Below are positions 57,880 through 64,000 of a stretch of 64,000 nucleotides of DNA, piece by piece. The translations under genes and the position numbers were made by a program. The notes below the pieces were generated by a model that was given only the letters and a program-made list of their open reading frames with translations, was not told where the DNA came from and did no database searches. Each line of letters opens with the position of its first letter. The stretch's first letter is position 1. Source of the stretch: Parahoeflea halophila (GTDB lineage: Bacteria > Pseudomonadota > Alphaproteobacteria > Rhizobiales > Rhizobiaceae); the NCBI RefSeq assembly GCF_900220985.1, contig NZ_OCPC01000001.1, forward strand, positions 598,836 to 662,835, read 5' to 3'.

Positions 57880-59229
57880 ATGTCGAAATTTGAATTGAAT
57901 CGCCGCTCGCTGATCAAGTCGGGCGCCGCCATCGGTGCCGGCCTTGCCCTGCCAACCATCTTCACCAGCTCGGCGCGCGCCTATCTCAATGAGCCAAAGG
58001 GCAGCACTGTCACGCTTGGCTTCAACGTTCCGCAGACCGGGCCCTATGCCGAAGAAGGTCTGGACGAACTTCGTGCCCAGGAACTTGCTGTCCAGCACCT
58101 CAATGGCGAGGGCGACGGCGGTATGATCAACACCTTCTCGTCAAAGGCTCTCAAGGGCAACGGCATCCTGGGAAAGAAGGTCCAGTTCGTCACCGGCGAC
58201 ACCCAGACGAAGTCTGACGCCGCCCGTGCATCGGCTAAGTCGATGATCGAAAAAGACGGCGCCATCATGATCAACGGCGGATCGTCCTCGGGCGTAGCCG
58301 TGGCTGTGCAGGGCCTCTGCCAGGAAGCCGGTGTCATCTTCATGGCCGGCCTCACCCATGCCAACGACACCACCGGCAAGGACCGCAAGGCCAACGGCTT
58401 CCGTCACTTCTTCAACGCCTACATGTCGGGTGCGGCCCTCGCCCCCGTGCTGGCCAAGGAATATGGCAACGAGCGTCGCGCCTACCACCTGACAGCAGAC
58501 TACAACTGGGGCTGGACGCAGCAGGAATCGATCCAGAAGGCCACCGAAGCGCTTGGCTGGCAGACCGTCGAAAACGTGCTGACGCCGCTCGCCTCCACGG
58601 ACTTCTCATCCTACATCGCTCCGGTTCTCAACTCCGGCGCAGACGTGCTGGTGCTCAACCACTACGGCGGCAACATGGTCAACTCGCTGACCAATGCGAT
58701 CCAGTTCGGCCTGCTCGACAAGATGGTCGATGGCAAGCAGTTCGAAATCGTCGTCCCGCTCTACTCCGAACTGATGGCGGCCGGTGCCGGCGCCAATGTG
58801 CGCGGCGTGTTCGGTTCGATGAACTGGAACTGGCAGCTGCAGGACGAAGGCTCCAAGGCCTTCGTGAAGTCGTTCGGCGAAAAATACGGTCGTCCGCCCT
58901 CGAACTCGGCGCACACCTGCTACGTCCAGACGCTGCTCTATGCGGATGCCTGTGAGCGGGCCGGAACCTTCGATCCCTGCGGTGTTGTCGAAGCCCTTGA
59001 AGGCTTCGAGTTCGACGGTCTTGGCAATGGTCCGACCCTCTACCGCGCCGAAGACCACCAGTGCTTCAAGGACGTGCTCGTCATGAAGGGCAAGGAAAAC
59101 CCGACCAACGAGTACGACACCCTGGAAATCGTCGAGGTCACACCGGTCGAGCAGGTTACCTACCCGCCGAACCACCCGATGTTCGGTGGCGACGAGGCCA
59201 CGCTCGGAACCTGCAACTCGGGCGCGTAA
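57880..59229 (+). CDS. ABC transporter substrate-binding protein (branched-chain amino acid/amide type, Tat-like signal)
   Basis: A 449-residue periplasmic binding protein of the type I (LivJ/Peripla_BP_6) fold. The leader NRRSLIKSGAAIGAGLALP contains a twin Arg followed by a hydrophobic stretch ending at SSARA, so Tat export is likely. The mature part starts with TVTLGFNVPQTGPYAEEGLDELRAQELAVQ-type ligand-binding sequence and has several Cys residues near the C-terminus. The ligand could be a branched-chain amino acid, an amide or a short-chain organic acid. It is followed by permease and ATPase genes, separated by a strong hairpin. Confidence 0.9.
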   Translation: MSKFELNRRSLIKSGAAIGAGLALPTIFTSSARAYLNEPKGSTVTLGFNVPQTGPYAEEGLDELRAQELAVQHLNGEGDGGMINTFSSKALKGNGILGKKVQFVTGDTQTKSDAARASAKSMIEKDGAIMINGGSSSGVAVAVQGLCQEAGVIFMAGLTHANDTTGKDRKANGFRHFFNAYMSGAALAPVLAKEYGNERRAYHLTADYNWGWTQQESIQKATEALGWQTVENVLTPLASTDFSSYIAPVLNSGADVLVLNHYGGNMVNSLTNAIQFGLLDKMVDGKQFEIVVPLYSELMAAGAGANVRGVFGSMNWNWQLQDEGSKAFVKSFGEKYGRPPSNSAHTCYVQTLLYADACERAGTFDPCGVVEALEGFEFDGLGNGPTLYRAEDHQCFKDVLVMKGKENPTNEYDTLEIVEVTPVEQVTYPPNHPMFGGDEATLGTCNSGA

Positions 59230-59244
59230 CACGCTTTGAGACGC

Positions 59245-59273
59245 TGCCGCACCGCCCGACCGGCGGTGCGGCA
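59245..59273. other. Intercistronic hairpin after the binding-protein gene
   Basis: A perfect 12-bp stem (TGCCGCACCGCC at 59245-59256, GGCGGTGCGGCA at 59262-59273) with a 5-base loop, 16 bp after the stop codon. No T-run follows, so it is probably an mRNA-stabilising or partial-attenuation element that keeps the binding protein in excess over the membrane parts, not a terminator. Confidence 0.85.
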
Positions 59274-59338
59274 TTATCCGGAATTTGGGCTAGGACCGCA
59301 GCGCCCGCAGCGCGCGGTTTATTGATGCGGGCATCAAA

Positions 59339-60370
59339 ATGGACGCAATAATTCTTCAAGTTCTGAACGGACTGGACAAAGGCAGCGCCTATGCCCTGAT
59401 CGCACTCGGACTTACACTCATTTTCGGCACCCTCGGCGTGGTCAACTTCGCCCATGGCGCCCTGTTCATGCTCGGCGCCTTCTGTGCCGTCACGCTTCAG
59501 AAAATCCTCTCGCTGTCGTTTACGGTGGAAGACCCGACCCAGAAGGATTTTCTCGGCAATCCCCTCAAGGTCGACACGCCCTATGTCGTGTCCTGGTTCG
59601 GGGATGCGACCGGCAACGCCATTTTGAACTGGTCGGTGCCGCTGGCGATCCTGTTTGCCATACCTGTCATGCTGCTCGTCGGCTATGTGATGGAACGCGG
59701 GCTGATCAAGCATTTCTACAAACGCCCCCACGCAGATCAGATCCTGGTCACGTTTGGCCTCGCCATCGTCATCCAGGAGATCGTCAAATACTTCTATGGC
59801 GCCAACCCCATTCCGACGCCGGCACCCGACGCCTTTCGCGGATCCGTCGATTTCGGCGTGATGATCGGCTTTGCCGAGAACCAGATCATCTACCCGTACT
59901 GGCGGCTGATCTACTTCCTGTTTTCGGCCGCAATCATCGGCGCGGTGTTCGCATTCCTGCGGTTCACAACTTTCGGCATGGTGGTGCGCGCCGGCATGGC
60001 CGACCGCGAGACCGTCGGCCTTCTCGGCATCAATATCGACAAGCGATTCACCATCATGTTCGGCATCGCAGCCGCCGTGGCAGGTCTCGCCGGTGTCATG
60101 TATGCGCCGATCAATTCACCCAACTACCATATGGGCATGGACTTCCTCGTGCTGTCCTTCGTCGTGGTCGTGGTCGGCGGCATGGGCTCCCTGCCTGGCG
60201 CCGTGCTGGCCGGCTTCCTGCTCGGGGTTCTTGAAAGCTTCGCCTCGATGAACGAGGTCAAGTCGATCCTTCCGGGCATCGACCAAATCATCATCTATCT
60301 AGTTGCAATCATCATCCTTTTGACCCGCCCCCGCGGTCTCATGGGGCGCAGAGGCGTGATGGAGGAATAA
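59339..60370 (+). CDS. Branched-chain amino acid-type ABC permease (LivH-like)
   Basis: A 343-residue membrane protein with about eight or nine helices. It has the LivH start NGLDKGSAYALIALGLTLIFGTLGVVNFAHGALFMLGAF and a C-terminal GGMGSLPGAVLAGFLLGVLES loop, as in HAAT-family permeases. It has a longer periplasmic loop near residues 65-85 than E. coli LivH. The next gene begins 3 bases after its stop. Confidence 0.93.
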   Translation: MDAIILQVLNGLDKGSAYALIALGLTLIFGTLGVVNFAHGALFMLGAFCAVTLQKILSLSFTVEDPTQKDFLGNPLKVDTPYVVSWFGDATGNAILNWSVPLAILFAIPVMLLVGYVMERGLIKHFYKRPHADQILVTFGLAIVIQEIVKYFYGANPIPTPAPDAFRGSVDFGVMIGFAENQIIYPYWRLIYFLFSAAIIGAVFAFLRFTTFGMVVRAGMADRETVGLLGINIDKRFTIMFGIAAAVAGLAGVMYAPINSPNYHMGMDFLVLSFVVVVVGGMGSLPGAVLAGFLLGVLESFASMNEVKSILPGIDQIIIYLVAIIILLTRPRGLMGRRGVMEE

Positions 60371-60373
60371 ATC

Positions 60374-61576
60374 ATGCTGGGACTGAGTAAGAAAGACACG
60401 ACCTTCCTCCTGATCGTCATTATCCTGACGCTTGCGACACCAATCCTGTTGCAGCCGTTCCCGGAAAATTCGGCACTGGCGCAGTTCAATGCGGGGTATC
60501 CGGACCTGATGCAGCGCTTCGCCATTTTTGGAATTTTCGCCATCGGCTTCAACATCCTCTTCGGCCTGACCGGATACCTCTCCTTCGGCCACGCTGCCTT
60601 CCTTGGCGTCGGATCCTATTCGGTCGTCTGGATGTACAAGCTGTTGAGCTACAACGTGGTGCCGGGCCTGATCCTCGCCATCGTGGTATCGGGACTGTTC
60701 GCCCTGCTGATCGGCTACATCTCGCTGCGCAGATCGGGCATCTATTTCTCCATCCTGACACTGGCTTTTGCCCAGATGTCGTTCAACCTCGCCTACTCGG
60801 TGCTCACCCCCCTGACCAATGGTGAAACCGGGCTGCAGGTCTACCTCAACGACCCGCAGGTGCTGATGGACGAGAGCAGCCCGACCTCGCCGCATTTCTT
60901 CGGCATCGTGATGAACGAGAGCGTCAAGCTCGATGTCGGCGGCTGGCTGTTTACCTTCTCAAATGGCTATTACTTCTGCGCCATCATCGCCATCATCGTC
61001 TTCTACCTGTCGATGCGGATCTTCCGCTCGCCCTTCGGCATCATGCTGCGTGCGATCAAGACCAACCAGACCCGCATGAACTACACCGGCCTCAATCCCC
61101 GTCCCTACACGCTGGCAGCCTTTGTGATATCCGGCATGTATGCAGGCCTGGCCGGCGGCCTGCTTGCCGCCATGGATCCGCTTGCGGGAGCGGAGCGCAT
61201 GCAGTGGACGGCATCAGGCGAAGTCGTGCTGATGACCATTCTCGGCGGTGCCGGCACGCTGATGGGACCGGTTCTGGGCGCGGGCTTCATCAAGTATTTC
61301 GAGAACATCTTCTCGAAGATCAACGACAACATCCTGCATACCTGGTTTGCCGCCCTGCCCGACGGCATCGAAGATGCGATCGTCTTCCTGATCCACCCCT
61401 TCATCGGCAAGGGCTGGCATCTGACGCTCGGCCTCATGTTCATGCTGGTCGTCATCTTCCTGCCAGGCGGTCTGATCGAAGGCGGAAGCCGGATCTGGAA
61501 CGCCGTCACCGGCAAAAACCGGAGGAAGAAGCACGACGCCGAGCATCACCCGAAACCTGCACCCCACGTAAGCTGA
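60374..61576 (+). CDS. Branched-chain amino acid-type ABC permease (LivM-like)
   Basis: A 400-residue permease with the LivM pattern [29 protein letters not shown] and the [19 protein letters not shown] helix. The EAA-like loop is around [25 protein letters not shown]. The Lys/His/Pro-rich C-terminal tail is cytoplasmic. Its ribosome-binding site GGAGGAA overlaps the end of the LivH-like gene, suggesting coupled translation. Confidence 0.92.
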   Translation: MLGLSKKDTTFLLIVIILTLATPILLQPFPENSALAQFNAGYPDLMQRFAIFGIFAIGFNILFGLTGYLSFGHAAFLGVGSYSVVWMYKLLSYNVVPGLILAIVVSGLFALLIGYISLRRSGIYFSILTLAFAQMSFNLAYSVLTPLTNGETGLQVYLNDPQVLMDESSPTSPHFFGIVMNESVKLDVGGWLFTFSNGYYFCAIIAIIVFYLSMRIFRSPFGIMLRAIKTNQTRMNYTGLNPRPYTLAAFVISGMYAGLAGGLLAAMDPLAGAERMQWTASGEVVLMTILGGAGTLMGPVLGAGFIKYFENIFSKINDNILHTWFAALPDGIEDAIVFLIHPFIGKGWHLTLGLMFMLVVIFLPGGLIEGGSRIWNAVTGKNRRKKHDAEHHPKPAPHVS

Positions 61577-61594
61577 CCTGCGGAGATAACGGAC

Positions 61595-62353
61595 ATGGGA
61601 ATTCTAGAAGTCTCTAACGTCAACAAACGGTTCGGCGGTCTGCAGGCACTTGGCGATGTCAATCTCGACGTTGCGGAAGGCACGGTTCACGCCATCATCG
61701 GGCCGAACGGGGCCGGCAAATCGACCTTGCTTAACGTTCTGGTTGGCAAGCTGATCCCCGACACCGGGACGGTGATGTTCAACGGCATATCAGTGCTTGG
61801 CCGCAAGCCCTACGAAATCAACCAGCTGGGCATTTCCCGCGTTTTCCAGACACCGGAAATTTTCACTGATCTCTCGGTCTTTGAAAACATGCTGATCCCC
61901 TGCTTCGCCAAGCGGGACGGTGCCTTTCGACTGCATGCGCTGGAATCGATCGCGGCGGAAAAGCAGCTGATCGAGAAAGCCGAGCACATGCTGGCCGAGG
62001 TCAACATGGCCGACAAGCGGCACATGATCGCCAGTTCACTGTCGCGCGGCGACAAGCGGCGCCTTGAAATGGCAATGTGCCTGGTCCAGGAACCCAGGCT
62101 GCTGTTGCTTGACGAACCCACCGCCGGCATGGCGCGTGCCGACACCAACAACACCATCGACCTGCTCAACGAGATCCACGAGAAGCGCGACATCACCATG
62201 GTGATCATCGAGCACGACATGCACGTGGTCTTTTCGCTCGCCAAGCGCATCACCGTGCTGGCGCAGGGCACACCGCTGGTCGAGGATACGCCCGAGAACA
62301 TCAAGGGCCATCCGAAAGTCAAAGAAGCCTACCTGGGAGAGGCCGCAGCATGA
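61595..62353 (+). CDS. ABC transporter ATPase (LivG-like)
   Basis: A 252-residue ATPase with Walker A GPNGAGKSTLLN, Walker B RLLLLDEPTAGM and the H-loop EHDMHVVF. The signature segment is SLSRGDKRRLEM in place of the usual LSGGQ(Q), a variant also known in LivG subgroups. Its stop overlaps the start of the next gene in ATGA (62350-62353), typical of a stoichiometric pair of subunits. Confidence 0.93.
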   Translation: MGILEVSNVNKRFGGLQALGDVNLDVAEGTVHAIIGPNGAGKSTLLNVLVGKLIPDTGTVMFNGISVLGRKPYEINQLGISRVFQTPEIFTDLSVFENMLIPCFAKRDGAFRLHALESIAAEKQLIEKAEHMLAEVNMADKRHMIASSLSRGDKRRLEMAMCLVQEPRLLLLDEPTAGMARADTNNTIDLLNEIHEKRDITMVIIEHDMHVVFSLAKRITVLAQGTPLVEDTPENIKGHPKVKEAYLGEAAA

Positions 62354-63123
62354 GCCAGATACAATCCGAAACCGGCACTCCGGATTTTACCCGCAACGCC
62401 AACCATGCCGCCACGGCCCCCGCCTATCTGTCCGTGCACGACATCCACGCCTATTACGGCGAGAGCTACATCGTCCAGGGCGTCAGTTTCAATGTGCACG
62501 AAGGCGAGATCCTGGCTCTGCTCGGCCGCAACGGTGCGGGCAAGACCTCGACCCTGCGCGCCATCGCCCAGATCGGTTCGCCGGCAATGACCAGCGGCGA
62601 AGTCTGGCTCGACCACCAGGCGCTGCACCTGATGAGTTCGCACGAGGCGTCCCGCGCCGGGCTATCGCTGGTGCCGGAAGACCGCCGCATCATTCCTGGC
62701 CTGACGGTGGAAGAAAACATCGAACTGGCCCAGATTGCACCGCCCATCGGCTGGTCGATCGAACGGATATACGAGCTGTTCCCACGGCTGGGAGAGCGCC
62801 GCAAGCAGGAAGGCGTCACGCTTTCTGGCGGCGAACAGCAAATGCTCTCGATTGGCCGGGCCCTGGCCCGCGACATCAAGGTTCTGCTTCTTGATGAGCC
62901 CTATGAAGGTCTCGCGCCGGTGATCGTCGATGAGATCGAAAAGACGCTCAACATCATCAAGCAACAGGGTATCACCACGATCCTGGTCGAACAGAATGCG
63001 GTTCGCGCTCTCAAGCTTGCCGACCGCGCCGTAATTCTGGAATCAGGCGGGGTCGTGTATGACGGCACTGCCAGGGAAGTGCTCGAGAACGAGCAGTTGC
63101 GCCACGACTATCTGGCGATCTAG
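62350..63123 (+). CDS. ABC transporter ATPase (LivF-like)
   Basis: A 257-residue ATPase with Walker A GRNGAGKTSTLRA, the regular signature LSGGEQQML, Walker B VLLLDEPYEGL and a C-terminal VEQNAVRALKLADRAVILESG H-loop region. The first 28 residues are a non-conserved leader. It completes the five-gene importer and is followed by a bidirectional terminator. Confidence 0.93.
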   Translation: MSQIQSETGTPDFTRNANHAATAPAYLSVHDIHAYYGESYIVQGVSFNVHEGEILALLGRNGAGKTSTLRAIAQIGSPAMTSGEVWLDHQALHLMSSHEASRAGLSLVPEDRRIIPGLTVEENIELAQIAPPIGWSIERIYELFPRLGERRKQEGVTLSGGEQQMLSIGRALARDIKVLLLDEPYEGLAPVIVDEIEKTLNIIKQQGITTILVEQNAVRALKLADRAVILESGGVVYDGTAREVLENEQLRHDYLAI

Positions 63124-63185
63124 CCCAGATGAGCTCGAACCAATCGGATCGAGCCTTGCCGGCACGACATCGTGGAAAGACGATC

Positions 63186-63213
63186 AAATCGCGCCTCCCG
63201 GGGCGCGATTTTC
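63186..63213. terminator. Bidirectional terminator between the ABC operon and the SDR gene
   Basis: AAATCGCGCC at 63186-63195 pairs with GGCGCGATTT at 63202-63211, a 10-bp stem with a 6-base loop. T-rich sequence on the plus side and A-rich sequence on the other allow termination in both directions between the convergent genes. Confidence 0.88.
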
Positions 63214-63244
63214 TCTGCGCAGGAACTGCTGGCAGCGCTGGCAG

Positions 63245-63970
63245 TCAGAGATTGATCATGCCGATGCTGGTGCCACCACAGACATAGAGCGTCTGCCCCG
63301 TGACAAAGCTGCTGGCAGGGTCGCAGAAGAACAAGAATGCGTTGCTGACGTCATCCACCGAGCCGAGACGCCCCACCGGGATCTTGTTGGCGAGCTCGGA
63401 TTCGCGCTCGCTGCCCTTCGGGATGATGCCCCAGAAATTGTCGGTCTGCACCGGGCCCGGCGCCACCACATTGACGGTGATGCCGTGCGGCGCCAATTCC
63501 AGCGCCCAGGTTCGCGCCATGCCGATCATGCCCGCTTTGGTCGCCGAGTAAGCGGTCCGGGTTGGAACACCCAGCGCGGCGCGCGACCCGTTGAACATCA
63601 CCCGGCCGAACCTGCGCGCCTTCATCGCCGGCAAGAACGCCTGCAAGAGCGTCAGTGCGGACCCCAGATGCAGTTGCGAGAGTCCGGTGATGTCCTCTGG
63701 CTTGGCCTCTTCCACCAGATTGGGCCAGATCAGCCCGGCATTGTGGACGAAATGCGTCACCTCATGCTCGTCCGCAATCTGTCGGGCGGCCTGGCTGACC
63801 GCCTCCGCATCGAGCAGATCACATGAGACGCTGATCAGCCGCTCGTGCCCCTGCTCCGGCGCGTTGCGCGACAGGTTGATCACGGTATAGCCGCGCTCGA
63901 TGAGCTTTCTTGCGAGATCGGCGCCGATGCCCTTGGATGCGCCGGTGATGACGGCTGTATGCTGACTCAT
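63245..63970 (-). CDS. Short-chain dehydrogenase/reductase
   Basis: A 241-residue Rossmann-fold oxidoreductase with the cofactor motif TGASKGIGADL (residues 9-19), the VHNAGL structural motif, the catalytic Ser region VMFNGSRAALG and the YSATK pair (Tyr-x3-Lys). It ends in VCGGTSIGM. The Asn/Arg residues after the second strand (LSRNAPEQG) suggest preference for NADP(H). The substrate is unknown; 3-oxoacyl reductases and secondary alcohol dehydrogenases share this form. It converges with the ABC importer, and a GGAG lies before its ATG at 63970. Confidence 0.9.
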   Translation of the reverse strand: MSQHTAVITGASKGIGADLARKLIERGYTVINLSRNAPEQGHERLISVSCDLLDAEAVSQAARQIADEHEVTHFVHNAGLIWPNLVEEAKPEDITGLSQLHLGSALTLLQAFLPAMKARRFGRVMFNGSRAALGVPTRTAYSATKAGMIGMARTWALELAPHGITVNVVAPGPVQTDNFWGIIPKGSERESELANKIPVGRLGSVDDVSNAFLFFCDPASSFVTGQTLYVCGGTSIGMINL

Positions 63971-64000
63971 GTTTATTCTCCAGAACCTGTCTTGCCCGGC

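Overview
The window reads as chromosomal DNA from an alphaproteobacterium of the order Hyphomicrobiales (Rhizobiales), close to Rhizobiaceae and possibly a marine or salt-tolerant member such as a Hoeflea-like genus. The evidence is the high GC content, an Omp2b/RopA-type porin, the rhizobial block dapA-smpB / UDG / labA / rpoZ-rsh-DUF2062-acpS-lepB-rnc-era-recO, a NadQ-type NAD regulator, a BCCT betaine carrier, and GC-rich intergenic palindromes of the kind common in this order. Genus placement is inference; no search was run.

Layout. 1-17 kb holds housekeeping and small-molecule genes. They are a LysM/Ig-like envelope protein cut by the window edge, LOG, a RarD-type exporter, cimA with a BKACE-family enzyme, a prolyl aminopeptidase, a DUF559 nuclease coupled to a GFA protein, cysS, a LysE exporter with an SRAP (HMCES/YedK) protein, a Nudix hydrolase, a DUF3179 protein, three small conserved proteins, and a tight operon ygfZ-HD hydrolase-tyrosine phosphatase-nadQ. 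17-31 kb holds a COG4091-like dehydrogenase, a universal stress protein paired with a BCCT transporter, an EamA permease, the nadABC operon with a strong palindromic operator, an MFS carrier, and a Tat-exported PhoX phosphatase behind a plausible Pho box. 31-41 kb is the conserved core block. 41-48 kb is envelope-related: a soluble lytic transglycosylase, an alpha/beta hydrolase, an OmpA/BON protein, a 32-residue membrane microprotein, a membrane-anchored helix-hairpin-helix protein, and a porin with a clear terminator.

49-57 kb holds tRNA-Ser(GCU) in a gene-poor stretch, then a branched-chain 2-oxoacid dehydrogenase operon (E1alpha-E1beta-E2-E3) with a divergent Lrp-type regulator. A decayed IS3-family copy follows at 57.2-57.6 kb. 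57.9-63.1 kb is a complete branched-chain-amino-acid-type ABC importer (substrate-binding protein, two permeases, two ATPases) with a strong hairpin after the first gene, and it converges on an SDR oxidoreductase.

The most interesting unexplained signals are the OmpA/BON - microprotein - HhH cassette, in which two adjacent products share a transmembrane LAFxxGxxxG motif; the two composite palindromic elements with perfect terminal inverted repeats, one of which supplies the likely ribosome-binding site of a DUF559 nuclease gene; the NadQ gene with its candidate operator on nadABC; and the stress-protein/BCCT pair. I found no CRISPR array, prophage or obvious defence island.
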